A stretch of 15,088 bases of DNA from Elusimicrobiota bacterium (lineage in GTDB: Bacteria > Elusimicrobiota > Elusimicrobia > Elusimicrobiales > Elusimicrobiaceae): NCBI GenBank assembly GCA_023393825.1, contig JAEXBW010000006.1, positions 1 through 15,088 of the forward strand. Reading direction: 5' to 3'. The notes under the pieces were generated by a model. That model saw nothing but the letters and a program-made list of their open reading frames with translations. It ran no database searches and had not been told where the DNA came from. Positions 1 to 7,262 of the stretch are shown one piece after another. A program made the position numbers and the translations under genes. Position 1 is the first letter of the stretch. The number at the start of each line of letters is the position of its first letter.

Positions 1-81
1 ACAGTCGGAGATTACTCAAGCGAAGTACCCGCAAAAAGCTGCTCCGACGCATTAAGAAAATTTACAAAAGAACTTTTATAA
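1..81 (+). CDS. C-terminal end of an unidentified protein (partial)
   Basis: An open frame enters from the left edge and runs 26 codons to a TAA at 79-81. The visible residues begin TVGDYSSEVPAKSCSD and end in KFTKELL. The stop lies 11 bases before the ATG of the OsmC-family gene, and that gene's Shine-Dalgarno sequence (AAGGA, 81-85) overlaps the end of this frame, so the two are probably co-transcribed. The tail is too short to assign to a family. It is called coding because of the tight spacing and the uninterrupted frame, not because of recognised homology. Confidence 0.55.
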   Translation, partial: TVGDYSSEVPAKSCSDALRKFTKELL

Positions 82-92
82 AGGATTACTTT

Positions 93-491
93 ATGACCAA
101 AATTTTATGCACTTACACGGGCGACGGGCAAACAACCCTTAAACATTTGCAATCAGGCGCGCAAATTATCACCGACCTGCCCGCAGATAACGGCGGCAAG
201 GGCCGTTGCTTTTCTCCCACGGATTTATTTACGGCCTCGCTTGCCGCGTGTTTCCTTACTATAATGGGCAAGATGGCGGAATCAAAAGGACAAGATTTAT
301 CTTCCTGCTCCGTTGAGGCGGAAAAAGTAATGTACGCAGACCCCAGAAGAGTAGGCAAAATTATATTAAAGGTAACTTTTCCCGCGCACATTGAAGACAA
401 AGACAAACAAAAATATCTGGCCGCGCTAAGGGCCTGCCCCGTCCACAACAGCCTTAGCAATAATATAGAACTTGTCTTAGAATCAAATTAA
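93..491 (+). CDS. OsmC/Ohr-family protein
   Basis: This 132-residue protein has the size and layout of the OsmC/Ohr superfamily: an N-terminal beta region, a central helix carrying the first conserved cysteine (Cys53 in LAACFLTIM) and a C-terminal CPVHNSL motif with the second cysteine (Cys115). In the family these two cysteines form the thiol centre that reduces organic or fatty-acid hydroperoxides in the cytoplasm. Both are present, so a thiol-peroxidase role is plausible. Many members of this short subgroup are annotated only as OsmC family proteins, and the electron donor cannot be read from sequence. The start is supported by AAGGA at 81-85, seven bases upstream. The gene follows a partial upstream gene by 11 bases and ends before a bidirectional terminator. 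Confidence 0.9.
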   Translation: MTKILCTYTGDGQTTLKHLQSGAQIITDLPADNGGKGRCFSPTDLFTASLAACFLTIMGKMAESKGQDLSSCSVEAEKVMYADPRRVGKIILKVTFPAHIEDKDKQKYLAALRACPVHNSLSNNIELVLESN

Positions 492-509
492 ATCTGCATT
501 TAATAAAGC

Positions 510-548
510 AAAACCTCAGCTTGCAAAATAAGCTGAGGTTTTCTTTTT
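510..548. terminator. Bidirectional intrinsic terminator
   Basis: A 13-bp perfect stem, AAAACCTCAGCTT (510-522) with AAGCTGAGGTTTT (530-542), has a 7-base loop. T-rich DNA follows on the plus strand and A-rich DNA precedes it, so it can terminate both the OsmC unit and the converging carbonic anhydrase/DUF486 unit. Confidence 0.9.
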
Positions 549-563
549 CACCGTTAAATAAAT

Positions 564-893
564 TTACTTTTTAAATATAAAAAACGCGGCGATAACCAAA
601 AAGATAAAGCCTACATAATGATTCCAGCGTAAATTTTCTTTAAGATACAAAATGCTAAAACCCGCAAAAACAACCAGCGTAATAATTTCCTGCATACCTT
701 TAAGCTGCGCCGCCGTAAAATAACTATGCCCAATTCTGTTTGCGGGAACCTGAAAACAGTATTCCACAAAAGCTATAAGCCAGCTTACAAGTATAACAAT
801 CCATAAGGCTTTATCTTTATGGCGCAAATGCCCGTACCAGGCAAAGGTCATAAATATATTTGATATGGTTAGCAAAATAATAGGTTTATACAT
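564..893 (-). CDS. DUF486/DMT-type small membrane protein
   Basis: This 109-residue integral membrane protein has four hydrophobic segments, roughly residues 3-20, 30-48, 68-85 and 90-107. The layout and the end motif LYLKENLRWNHYVGFIFL match the DUF486 (DMT_6) family, a minimal drug/metabolite-transporter-like fold of about 110 residues. The substrate is unknown. It starts four bases after the stop of the carbonic anhydrase gene on the same strand. The nearest Shine-Dalgarno-like GAGG is about 14 bases upstream, inside the preceding gene, so translation may be coupled. Pairing with carbonic anhydrase could suggest handling of a small anion or cation, but that is only context. Confidence 0.85.
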   Translation of the reverse strand: MYKPIILLTISNIFMTFAWYGHLRHKDKALWIVILVSWLIAFVEYCFQVPANRIGHSYFTAAQLKGMQEIITLVVFAGFSILYLKENLRWNHYVGFIFLVIAAFFIFKK

Positions 894-897
894 AAGA

Positions 898-1524
898 TTA
901 AATTATTTCCTCAAACAAGGCTGTTTCTTCGTTATAGCGGGATAAAACGCAGGCGGAAATATCAAAAAGCATTGCGTGCAGCTGCAAGCGCCCGTCGTTA
1001 ACGGCCTGTTGTATAAAAGGGAAGGTTTTAAGATTGGCAAGAGATACTTTTAAGCTTTCTTTTTCGCAGCAGGCACAAGTTGCGGCAAAATCATTATTTT
1101 GATGCTTTAAAGCTTCAAGCAGGGCGGGCTTGGCAATTTCCATCCACTTGCCCACAAAGTCCGTACCGTTTTTTATGCCGCCGTTAACCAAGGCTTCCAC
1201 TCCGCCGCATTTTGTATGCCCTAAAATTATTATATTTTCCACCTTCAAAAATTTTACGGCATATTCCAAAGCGGCGCTGGTGCCGTGGTAGGAAGAATGC
1301 CTTTCGTCATAAGGGGGGACAAGGTTTGCTATATTGCGGACGGAAAATATTTCTCCCGCCGCCGCACCCAAAATAAAATTAGGCACAACGCGGGAATCAC
1401 AGCAAGATATAACCAAAGCATTAGGATTTTGCTTAATATCCAACGCGGGGCTATCAGCGCCTTTTAAATGACTTTCTTTAAATTTTCTATATCCCGTGAT
1501 AAGTTTTTTATAACTTTCTGACAT
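898..1524 (-). CDS. Beta-class carbonic anhydrase
   Basis: This 208-residue enzyme interconverts CO2 and bicarbonate in the cytoplasm. The zinc site of beta-carbonic anhydrases is complete: Cys42-Asp43-Ser44-Arg45 in the motif SCCDSRVVP, then His103 and Cys106 in LGHTKCGG. The Asp-Arg dyad of the active site is Asp43/Arg45. The GTSAALEYAV stretch before the second zinc motif is also typical. Length is normal for the can/cynT type. Cysteines at 150, 152 and 153 (TCACCEK) are extra to the family core. The gene heads a two-gene operon with the DUF486 protein. No Shine-Dalgarno sequence precedes the ATG. Instead an extended -10 (TGATATAAT) ends exactly six bases upstream, which places transcription start on the start codon. 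Confidence 0.95.
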   Translation of the reverse strand: MSESYKKLITGYRKFKESHLKGADSPALDIKQNPNALVISCCDSRVVPNFILGAAAGEIFSVRNIANLVPPYDERHSSYHGTSAALEYAVKFLKVENIIILGHTKCGGVEALVNGGIKNGTDFVGKWMEIAKPALLEALKHQNNDFAATCACCEKESLKVSLANLKTFPFIQQAVNDGRLQLHAMLFDISACVLSRYNEETALFEEII

Positions 1525-1530
1525 ATTAAT

Positions 1531-1539
1531 ATTATATCA
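1531..1539 (-). promoter_or_regulatory. Extended -10 promoter for carbonic anhydrase, leaderless geometry
   Basis: Read on the minus strand the sequence is TGATATAAT, a perfect extended -10 (TGn plus TATAAT). Six bases (ATTAAT) separate it from the ATG at 1524. With the normal 6-7 base distance from -10 to +1, the transcript would begin at the A of the ATG. No good -35 hexamer is visible, which is usual for extended -10 promoters. Confidence 0.7.
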
Positions 1540-1563
1540 GTTTATAGAATATGGCACATTTAC

Positions 1564-1581
1564 ATAAAAATTAAGTAGAAT
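1564..1581 (+). promoter_or_regulatory. Promoter of the ankyrin lipoprotein gene (shared A-tract/TAGNAT motif)
   Basis: The motif ATAAAAATTAAGTAG (1564-1578) runs into a -10-like TAGAAT at 1576-1581. Thirteen identical bases recur before the PTS gene, and a near copy lies before the orphan nuclease gene. Expected transcription start is near 1588, giving a leader of about 24 bases that holds the ribosome binding site AAGGGAG. Confidence 0.55.
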
Positions 1582-1611
1582 GTTTAAGAATTCCTAAGGG
1601 AGAATCAAAAT

Positions 1612-2919
1612 ATGAAAAGTTCCAAAATTTTATATATCTTATTGATTATATCTATATTTACATTTGGCGCGTGCAAAAAAGAATCAGCACAATCTGCCGC
1701 CCCGATACCTAATCCTAAAGCTTGCAAAGAAAAATGCCCCGCAGGGGAAGAACTGCAAACAGATTGCTCTTGCAAAAAAGCTGTCCCGCCGGAACCTTTT
1801 TCTCCCGATTCCGCATTGCAGCTTCAGCTTATCAACGCCGTTATAAATAACGATGTCGACTTTGTAAAAAAGCAGCTTGACGCCAATATGCACGTTAACG
1901 CTTATTTATCCCTTGCCGCGGCGGAAAACATACTTAACTTTAGAGAATCTTTAAAGCAAAATAACTGGTTCTTGTACGACAATATCAAAAAAGACACAAG
2001 CGATTTAACTTTACTTTTCCTATCGGTTGCCGCAAATAAGCAAGCCATATTTGACGAAGTTATGGGCCATAATCCCGATGTCGGCCTTGCCAGCTTCGGC
2101 AATGTAACGCCATACAAAATGGCGCTTATAAGAAATGATACGGCAAAAGCCAAAGCCCTGCTTGATAAAGGCGCGCAAGCCAGCCTTACTGCTGTAGGGC
2201 AGGATAATGATTTAGTTTCCGCCATTGATAAAAAAGATTTTGCCACAGCCTCAATGTTAATTGCTTATGCAAAGGAAAAGGGTATAGATGTATCACCCGT
2301 TATACCGCCGCTTTCAAAAGCCGTTGAAACAAACAATAAGGACCTTATCGCGTTTCTTATAGACAGCGTAAAACAAAACCCTGACGCAAAAGATGCTTCC
2401 GCCAAAAATTACCCTATAGCCATATCAATATTGTCGGGTAATATGGAAGTTTCAAAAATGCTTTTAGCCGCAGGCGCAAACATAAATATACAAGATGAAA
2501 AAGGCCTTACCCCGCTTATGCTTATGATGGGTACTTTTTCGGGCGGGCAACAACCCGTGCAAGAGCAGGCAAAAGAAGCCCTGCGCGGAATTATACGCTT
2601 CCTTTTGCAAAACGGCGCAAAAGCAGACGCTACGGATAATAAAGGCAAAACAGCTCTTTTTTACGCCGTAGAACAACAAGATACGCCTACAATAGATTTA
2701 CTTTTAACTGCGGGCGCGGATATTAACCATAAGAATAATGCTGGGGAAACAGCCATATTTATGCCCGCTAAAGAAGGCAATATAGAAATGGTAAAAACTC
2801 TTCTGCAAAAAGGCGCATTTGCAAAGGTAAAAAATAAACAGGGGACAACCCCTGCAATGTACGCGGTACAAAGCGGATATATGGATATTTACGATACGCT
2901 TGAAGGCTCTAAAAAATAA
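1612..2919 (+). CDS. Ankyrin-repeat lipoprotein
   Basis: The protein has 435 residues. A hydrophobic signal (residues 5-20) ends in the lipobox-like FGAC, so Cys21 is the probable lipidation site. A short cysteine-rich patch follows (Cys38, Cys42, Cys52, Cys54, around CPAGEELQTDCSC). The rest is helical repeat protein. Degenerate ankyrin-like units run from about residue 66 to 260, and clear ankyrin repeats from about 265 to 433, with motifs such as LLLTAGADINHKNNAGETA and LLQKGAFAKVKNKQGTTPA. A non-repeat insertion (GGQQPVQEQ) interrupts them near residues 305-320. Ankyrin repeats bind proteins, and the anchor places this one in the periplasm or outer membrane. The partner is unknown. The start is supported by AAGGGAG nine bases upstream. 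A second lipoprotein gene follows after 61 bases with its own promoter. Confidence 0.9.
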   Translation: MKSSKILYILLIISIFTFGACKKESAQSAAPIPNPKACKEKCPAGEELQTDCSCKKAVPPEPFSPDSALQLQLINAVINNDVDFVKKQLDANMHVNAYLSLAAAENILNFRESLKQNNWFLYDNIKKDTSDLTLLFLSVAANKQAIFDEVMGHNPDVGLASFGNVTPYKMALIRNDTAKAKALLDKGAQASLTAVGQDNDLVSAIDKKDFATASMLIAYAKEKGIDVSPVIPPLSKAVETNNKDLIAFLIDSVKQNPDAKDASAKNYPIAISILSGNMEVSKMLLAAGANINIQDEKGLTPLMLMMGTFSGGQQPVQEQAKEALRGIIRFLLQNGAKADATDNKGKTALFYAVEQQDTPTIDLLLTAGADINHKNNAGETAIFMPAKEGNIEMVKTLLQKGAFAKVKNKQGTTPAMYAVQSGYMDIYDTLEGSKK

Positions 2920-2929
2920 TTTAAATACT

Positions 2930-2957
2930 GGAATTTTTGCTCCAAATTCCTTATAAT
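2930..2957 (+). promoter_or_regulatory. Inverted repeat and -10 box before the pilin-like lipoprotein gene
   Basis: GGAATTT (2930-2936) and AAATTCC (2944-2950) form a 7-bp inverted repeat with a 7-base spacer. A consensus TATAAT follows at 2952-2957. The repeat covers the -35 to -10 interval, so it could be an operator, though it might also be a weak hairpin behind the upstream gene. A G-rich ribosome binding site (TAGGGGGAA) lies just before the ATG. Confidence 0.5.
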
Positions 2958-2980
2958 ATCGGATAGGGGGAATTTACACT

Positions 2981-3640
2981 ATGATAAAGAAAATTGCGTT
3001 TCCGTTTATTATTGCGTTAACAGTGTGTATCTGCGCGTGTTCTCAAAAAAGCGACACGACGGAAAGCGACGCAACCGCGCCTGGGCAGGCAGAGGCATTT
3101 AAACCTCAAAATATGGAATATATTAACACCCTGCTGGACACGGCGTTAAAACTTAAATTTTATATTAATGATTACGAATCAAAAAACAACGGTTTACCTG
3201 AAACTCTTAAAAATTTAAATTATCCGGGTATGACTTTTGTTACACACAGGGTGCCGCTTCCCGACGGTATGGAAAGGGAACTTGTAAGCGGTTCTTTTGA
3301 CCAGGAAAATATTTACGTCCGCTACGAGCCTACCTCCTTCGGCAAAAAAGGCAATCCTATGCTTGCGCTTACCTACGGTAAAGAATTTTCAAAAGATACG
3401 GCCTCTATACAATGGGCTAACGGTATTATAAGTTGTGTGGCTTACGGCTCATCGGATTTTGCAAACGCAACCTGCAAAACTTTTAAAAAGAATCCCGACA
3501 ATAGCAACCCTTTAAGGAACTATTACAACTTAGATAATGTTATCTCGCCCGACCATAAAAAGGCTCTTCTTTCCGACGTGGAAGAAATGATTTCTTCTGC
3601 CGAGTTTGCCGAAAAGCTTAAAAAGAACAGAAAGAAATAA
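2981..3640 (+). CDS. Lipoprotein with a pseudopilin-like soluble domain
   Basis: The protein has 219 residues. A short signal (residues 2-19) ends in ICAC, making Cys20 the likely lipid anchor. Residues 46-80 (helix followed by NNGLPETLKNLNYPG) resemble the stretch after the N-terminal helix of type IV pilins and pseudopilins, which usually reads as an alpha-helix, then a YP-type loop. Cys152 and Cys165 enclose a 12-residue segment near a tryptophan, like the disulfide-bonded loop of pilin C-termini. The prepilin peptidase signature is missing and is replaced by a lipobox, so this would be a membrane-tethered pilin-like head rather than a fibre subunit. The lysine-rich tail (KLKKNRKK) is distinctive. 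The pilin relation is inference from pattern; the lipoprotein call is firmer. Confidence 0.75.
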   Translation: MIKKIAFPFIIALTVCICACSQKSDTTESDATAPGQAEAFKPQNMEYINTLLDTALKLKFYINDYESKNNGLPETLKNLNYPGMTFVTHRVPLPDGMERELVSGSFDQENIYVRYEPTSFGKKGNPMLALTYGKEFSKDTASIQWANGIISCVAYGSSDFANATCKTFKKNPDNSNPLRNYYNLDNVISPDHKKALLSDVEEMISSAEFAEKLKKNRKK

Positions 3641-3658
3641 AACTCTTACTTTACAACT

Positions 3659-3692
3659 AAAAAGAACCTCTGCAAAAGAGGTTCTTTTTTTT
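3659..3692. terminator. Bidirectional intrinsic terminator
   Basis: The 11-bp stem AAAGAACCTCT (3661-3671) pairs with AGAGGTTCTTT (3677-3687) around loop GCAAA. A T-run follows and an A-run precedes it. It lies between the plus-strand lipoprotein gene and the converging minus-strand peptidase pair, and can serve both. Confidence 0.9.
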
Positions 3693-3720
3693 GCTTTTTT
3701 TCGCTTTCCTTTCTTTAAAT

Positions 3721-4242
3721 CTACAAGTAAACAGCCACGCCCAAATAGGCTCTTTTATATCCGCCCAAAAAGATAAGAGAGGTATTTTCTAAAGGCAAAA
3801 TATCGTCCAGCCTTCTATCGGCGGAAAGCAGCGGCAAACCCTCATTATTTATAGCCGCGCCAAGGCCGTAACGCTCAAAATACGCCAAACGCGCCCCCAG
3901 CGCAAATATTGCGCGCTCGCCATAAGCGGCGGCGGCAAAAGGCTTAAAAGTAAAACCTTTATTTTTTATGCTTACTTCGGCATTATCCTGCGGCGTTTCT
4001 TTTATATCCGCGCGGCCCTCAACGGGTATAAAATATGTTTTTGTTTCCGCCGCGCCGCAAGCGGTGCGGTATTTATAAACTATTTTATTTCTCTCTATAA
4101 TAAATTGCCTCTTAACGCCTTCCGCCAAAACAGTATTTTGCGCTAAAGCCGCGTCTAAATGTTTTTGTTTTATTTTCGCGCTGAAAGCAAAATATAAAGA
4201 AGCGGCAGCAAGCGCGCAAATAATAATATTTTTTATATTCAT
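3721..4242 (-). CDS. Single-pass membrane protein, spanin-like partner of the M15 peptidase
   Basis: The protein has 173 residues from the start chosen here. It has one N-terminal membrane segment (about residues 4-22), a short lysine-containing helix (23-50), a polar beta-rich middle (VYKYRTACG to about 95) and a C-terminal third of alternating residues ending in LGVAVYL. The family is not certain. Proteins with an N-terminal anchor, helix and beta-rich tail often sit directly after M15 endolysin genes in phages and act as spanin-like lysis factors. The start at 4242 is preferred to an in-frame ATG at 4266: ATG 4242 overlaps the peptidase stop as ATGA, and GGAGA/GGAGG lies just upstream. Overlap implies translational coupling and a joint function. 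Lysis activity is inference from this pairing. Confidence 0.7.
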   Translation of the reverse strand: MNIKNIIICALAAASLYFAFSAKIKQKHLDAALAQNTVLAEGVKRQFIIERNKIVYKYRTACGAAETKTYFIPVEGRADIKETPQDNAEVSIKNKGFTFKPFAAAAYGERAIFALGARLAYFERYGLGAAINNEGLPLLSADRRLDDILPLENTSLIFLGGYKRAYLGVAVYL

Positions 4243-4664
4243 AAAATCTCCAAAACCTCCCCGCAACGCGCAAGCGGCCTAAACGGCGCGCCAAGGGAAA
4301 TATGTATCCATTTTCCCTCGTAAATAAGCTGCCCGTAACGCACATACTGCGCGGCGCGCAATATATCAAAAGCTTCTTTAAGCGCCACTCCCGCAGGCAC
4401 AAAATCAGCCGCCTGCCCAAATAGATGCTGGGATTTTGCCGCGCCGCCCACCGCCTTATTTAACTGCGCGCAGCGGTACGCGCTGGTTATAATCAGCGGC
4501 GTATTAAGGGCAAGGCGCGCGGGTTCAAGAATGTAATTGGCAAGCAAAGCCAGTTCTTCTATATGATTTAAGGCGGCAAGGCGGTTTGCTTCAAGTAAAT
4601 ATTTACGATTTGTAATTGTTAACTCTTCAAAAGAAAAGTGGGGGGAAAGTTGTTTGTAAGTCAT
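4239..4664 (-). CDS. Peptidase M15 family D-Ala/L-Ala-D-Glu-type endolysin-like peptidase
   Basis: A 141-residue single-domain zinc peptidase of the M15_3 type, which cuts peptide crosslinks or stems of peptidoglycan. The family pattern is complete: SPHFSFEEL at the N-terminus, LEPAR at 47-50, SAYR at 61-64, the zinc motif HxxGxAxD as H80-LFGQAA-D87, and the WIH motif giving the third zinc ligand His121. There is no signal peptide and no wall-binding domain, as in phage endolysins that need help to reach the wall. Cellular carboxypeptidases of this clan usually carry a signal peptide. The gene overlaps the downstream membrane protein by four bases (ATGA). No Shine-Dalgarno sequence is visible before the ATG. 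The pair stands alone on the minus strand with its own promoter candidate. Confidence 0.88.
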   Translation of the reverse strand: MTYKQLSPHFSFEELTITNRKYLLEANRLAALNHIEELALLANYILEPARLALNTPLIITSAYRCAQLNKAVGGAAKSQHLFGQAADFVPAGVALKEAFDILRAAQYVRYGQLIYEGKWIHISLGAPFRPLARCGEVLEIL

Positions 4665-4725
4665 TATTTTGTGCCGAAAGGCGGTAAAAGAGGATTTTTG
4701 CGGTTTTACGTCGTAGAACTGCCTA

Positions 4726-4731
4726 ATTATA
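4726..4731 (-). promoter_or_regulatory. -10 box (TATAAT) for the M15 peptidase pair
   Basis: On the minus strand TATAAT lies 61 bases before the peptidase ATG. TTGCGG lies 15 bases further upstream and TTGACT 20 bases upstream; neither has ideal spacing. The leader between contains the element TTTTACGTCGTAGAA (4704-4718) and a small GCC/GGC hairpin (4673-4684). Confidence 0.4.
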
Positions 4732-4858
4732 TTAGCTTAAAAAAAGCCGCAAGTCAAATAAGCAAATGCTTAAGGCGCAAATAAAGGCTAAAATTTACCT
4801 AATATAAAAATTAATTGTATATAATTGCTTAAAAGCCCATACACTGGCGTTATTTTGA

Positions 4859-4864
4859 TAAAAT
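4859..4864 (+). promoter_or_regulatory. -10 candidate (TAAAAT) for the ABC exporter, near-leaderless
   Basis: TAAAAT ends 12 bases before the ATG at 4877, so transcription should start within about 6 bases of it. No Shine-Dalgarno sequence is present. A second candidate, TATAAT at 4820-4825, would give a leader of about 45 bases. Confidence 0.4.
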
Positions 4865-4876
4865 ATATATACATTT

Positions 4877-6682
4877 ATGGAAAAAAATACATTCAACAAA
4901 GACTTAAGCCCCACAACACTTAAAGGTTTATCTAAAAAATTGTGGCCTCTTGTCAAACCATATTGGTTTAGAACGCTTATCGGCGTTTTGCTCACTATTC
5001 CCGTCGGCGCTTTGGACGGCACGGTAGCATTATTCTTAAAAAGTTACGTAGATAATGTTGTCGTCGCAAAAAGCGCGCAGTGGGCGGGTTATATACCGCT
5101 TTTGATAATAGCTTTTACCGTTGTACAGGCTATACTTAATTACAGTTCCACATATTTAAACAGCTGGGTCGGCAATAAAATAACTACGGACCTTAAAAAG
5201 AAACTTTATACAAAACTTCTTTCTTTTGACCCCGGTTTTTTTGACACCCACAATTCCGGCGATGTCGTCTACCGTTTTTATTCCGATGCGGACACGGCCA
5301 GCAACAGCCTTGTAAACAATACAAAGTTATTCCTTACAAGAGTCTTTTCCTCCATCGGTTTGATAGGCGTGCTTTTGTATAACTCTTGGCAGCTTACCAT
5401 AATAGGCGTTGTGGTATTGGGCGCGGCGGTTATACCTATGCAAAGCGTAAGACGCAGAATTAAAAAAATTACGCCTAAAATAGTAACTTCAGGCTCCGAC
5501 GTTATTACATCTTACAACGAAACCTGCGGCGGCTACAAAACCATTACCGCCTATAACCTGCAGGATTATCAGCTTAAAAAGCAGTATTCCATTTTGGACG
5601 AATTGTTTTTCCTGTCAATGAAAATGGTAAAGCATACCAACTGGCTTTCCCCGTTGATGCACGTTGTAATTTCCCTCGGTATAGCTGGCGTTATATGGTA
5701 CGGCAACCACCTTATCTTAAACGGCACAATTACCAGCGGTAACTTTGCTTCTTTTATAGCGGCGCTTTTGATGCTTTATACCCCGCTTAAAACAATGGGC
5801 AACAGTTTTATTGACATACAAAAAGCTTTCTTGGCCATAGAGCGCGTGTTTGAAGTTCTTGCCTTTACGCCGTCAATAAAATCCGCCGCCAAAGCAACAA
5901 AAATAAGCGGGCTTAATAATGAAATTTCTTTCCAAGACGTCTGCTTTGAATACAAAAAAGACGTGCCTGTTCTTAAAGATATTAACCTTACCGTTAAAGC
6001 GGGTACAACCACCGCATTGGTGGGCAACTCGGGCGGCGGCAAGACCTCTTTTGTTAACCTCCTGCCAAGGTTTTACGATATAAAAAGCGGCTCAATAAAG
6101 ATTGACGGCATTGATATCCGCGATATAGATTTAATGTCGCTTCGCAGCCAGATAGCGGTTGTGTTTCAGGATAACTTCCTGTTTACGGGTACGATACGCG
6201 AAAACATTTTAATAGGCAACCCCTCCGCCACGGAAGAAGACCTTAAAGAAGCGGTTACAAACGCTCATCTGGACGATTTTATATCCACCCTTAAAAACGG
6301 TTTAGATACCGATACGGGCGAGCGCGGCGTAATGTTATCGGGCGGGCAAAAGCAGCGCATAGCAATAGCCAGAGCCTTCCTTAAACGCGCGCCGATAGTA
6401 ATATTGGACGAAGCTACAAGCGCTTTGGATAATAAGTCCGAAGCTATTGTGCAAAAAGCCATAGAAAACCTTATGCGCAATAAAACCGTTTTTGTTATAG
6501 CCCACAGGCTTTCCACCGTTCAAAATGCGGATAGAATTGTGGTTATAAACGAAGGCAACATAGTTGAAAGCGGCACGCACGAAGAGCTGCTTAACAAAGG
6601 CAACGGGGCTTATAAAACACTTTACAATGCGCAGTTTAAAACTAAAAACAAAGAGGTATCTTCAAGTGAAAAACAAGCATAA
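4877..6682 (+). CDS. MsbA-like ABC exporter (fused permease and ATPase)
   Basis: A 601-residue half-transporter that would act as a homodimer in the inner membrane. Residues 20-320 form the six-helix exporter domain and residues 345-590 the nucleotide-binding domain. Visible motifs: Walker A GNSGGGKTS with Lys389, Q-loop VVFQDN, signature LSGGQ (487-491), Walker B VILDE with Asp511 and Glu512, and H-loop His543 in IAHRLST. The overall type matches MsbA and related lipid or multidrug exporters. MsbA flips lipid A precursor across the inner membrane, which fits a diderm host, but substrate cannot be read with certainty. No lipid A genes lie in this window. Its end overlaps the deaminase gene by 17 bases. 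The start lacks a ribosome binding site and appears near-leaderless. Confidence 0.92.
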   Translation: MEKNTFNKDLSPTTLKGLSKKLWPLVKPYWFRTLIGVLLTIPVGALDGTVALFLKSYVDNVVVAKSAQWAGYIPLLIIAFTVVQAILNYSSTYLNSWVGNKITTDLKKKLYTKLLSFDPGFFDTHNSGDVVYRFYSDADTASNSLVNNTKLFLTRVFSSIGLIGVLLYNSWQLTIIGVVVLGAAVIPMQSVRRRIKKITPKIVTSGSDVITSYNETCGGYKTITAYNLQDYQLKKQYSILDELFFLSMKMVKHTNWLSPLMHVVISLGIAGVIWYGNHLILNGTITSGNFASFIAALLMLYTPLKTMGNSFIDIQKAFLAIERVFEVLAFTPSIKSAAKATKISGLNNEISFQDVCFEYKKDVPVLKDINLTVKAGTTTALVGNSGGGKTSFVNLLPRFYDIKSGSIKIDGIDIRDIDLMSLRSQIAVVFQDNFLFTGTIRENILIGNPSATEEDLKEAVTNAHLDDFISTLKNGLDTDTGERGVMLSGGQKQRIAIARAFLKRAPIVILDEATSALDNKSEAIVQKAIENLMRNKTVFVIAHRLSTVQNADRIVVINEGNIVESGTHEELLNKGNGAYKTLYNAQFKTKNKEVSSSEKQA

Positions 6683-7172
6683 ACTCTTTATTAATATGGC
6701 CACGCTTGTGGCGGGCCAATCCACCTGTTGCCGCCTGCAGGTAGGCGCGGTTCTTGTTAAAGACAACCGTGTTATAAGCATTGGTTTTAACGGCGTACCC
6801 AGCGGGCAAACCCATTGCGAAGACCATTTTATGGAAATTTATAAAGAAAAGTTTACCGCACAATATCCCTCTTTTGCGGAATTTATAAAAACGCGCGACT
6901 TTTTTGATTTACACGGGCAATGGTCCAACGATAACGAACTCCACGCCGAGCAAAACGCCATTTTATTTGCCGCCAAAAGCGGTATAGCCACGCAGGGGGC
7001 GGACCTTTATGTAACGCTTTCCCCGTGCATACACTGCGCCAAGGTTATCATAACCGCAGGCGTAAAAAAGGTTTTGTTTAAAGAACTTTACGACCGCTCT
7101 TGCGAAGGCGTAGTCTTTCTTAACAAAAACGGCATAGAATGCAGAAAGCTGGAAGAAGACGAACTTAAATAA
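6666..7172 (+). CDS. dCMP deaminase family protein (ComEB-type)
   Basis: A 168-residue zinc-dependent deaminase that would convert dCMP to dUMP for dTMP synthesis in the cytoplasm. The catalytic HAE motif is His93-Ala94-Glu95 (LHAEQNAI) and the PCxxC motif is Pro120-Cys121-x-x-Cys124 (SPCIHC). The N-terminal block STCCRLQVGAVLVKDNR and FNGVPSG are typical of dCMP deaminases. A longer segment than in small members lies between residues 50 and 92. The start chosen is GTG at 6666, preceded by AGAGG nine bases upstream. It aligns with the usual family N-terminus; an ATG at 6564 in the same frame would add 34 residues lying inside the exporter's coding sequence. The 17-base overlap with the exporter suggests translational coupling, though no shared pathway is obvious. 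Confidence 0.9.
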   Translation: MKNKHKLFINMATLVAGQSTCCRLQVGAVLVKDNRVISIGFNGVPSGQTHCEDHFMEIYKEKFTAQYPSFAEFIKTRDFFDLHGQWSNDNELHAEQNAILFAAKSGIATQGADLYVTLSPCIHCAKVIITAGVKKVLFKELYDRSCEGVVFLNKNGIECRKLEEDELK

Positions 7173-7193
7173 ACCTTCCGCTCTACTTTATAT

Positions 7194-7219
7194 AACGGCC
7201 CGCAAGGGCCGTTTTTATT
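7194..7219 (+). terminator. Intrinsic terminator after the deaminase
   Basis: The 8-bp stem AACGGCCC (7194-7201) pairs with GGGCCGTT (7206-7213) around a GCAA loop and is followed by TTTATTT. Confidence 0.9.
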
Positions 7220-7262
7220 TGCGGCGCACGCCTAAAGCATCATAAAAAAATCCAAAAAATTA

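Noticed and set aside
1285..1467. Plus-strand frame opposite carbonic anhydrase
   Set aside because: The minus-strand gene has complete catalytic motifs; this frame is its antisense shadow.
1552..1562. Sigma-54 promoter (TGGCAC) before the ankyrin gene
   Set aside because: The matching -12 TTGC element is absent.
6564..6665. Upstream ATG extension of the deaminase
   Set aside because: It lies wholly inside the exporter's coding sequence and adds residues the family lacks; GTG 6666 has a good ribosome binding site.
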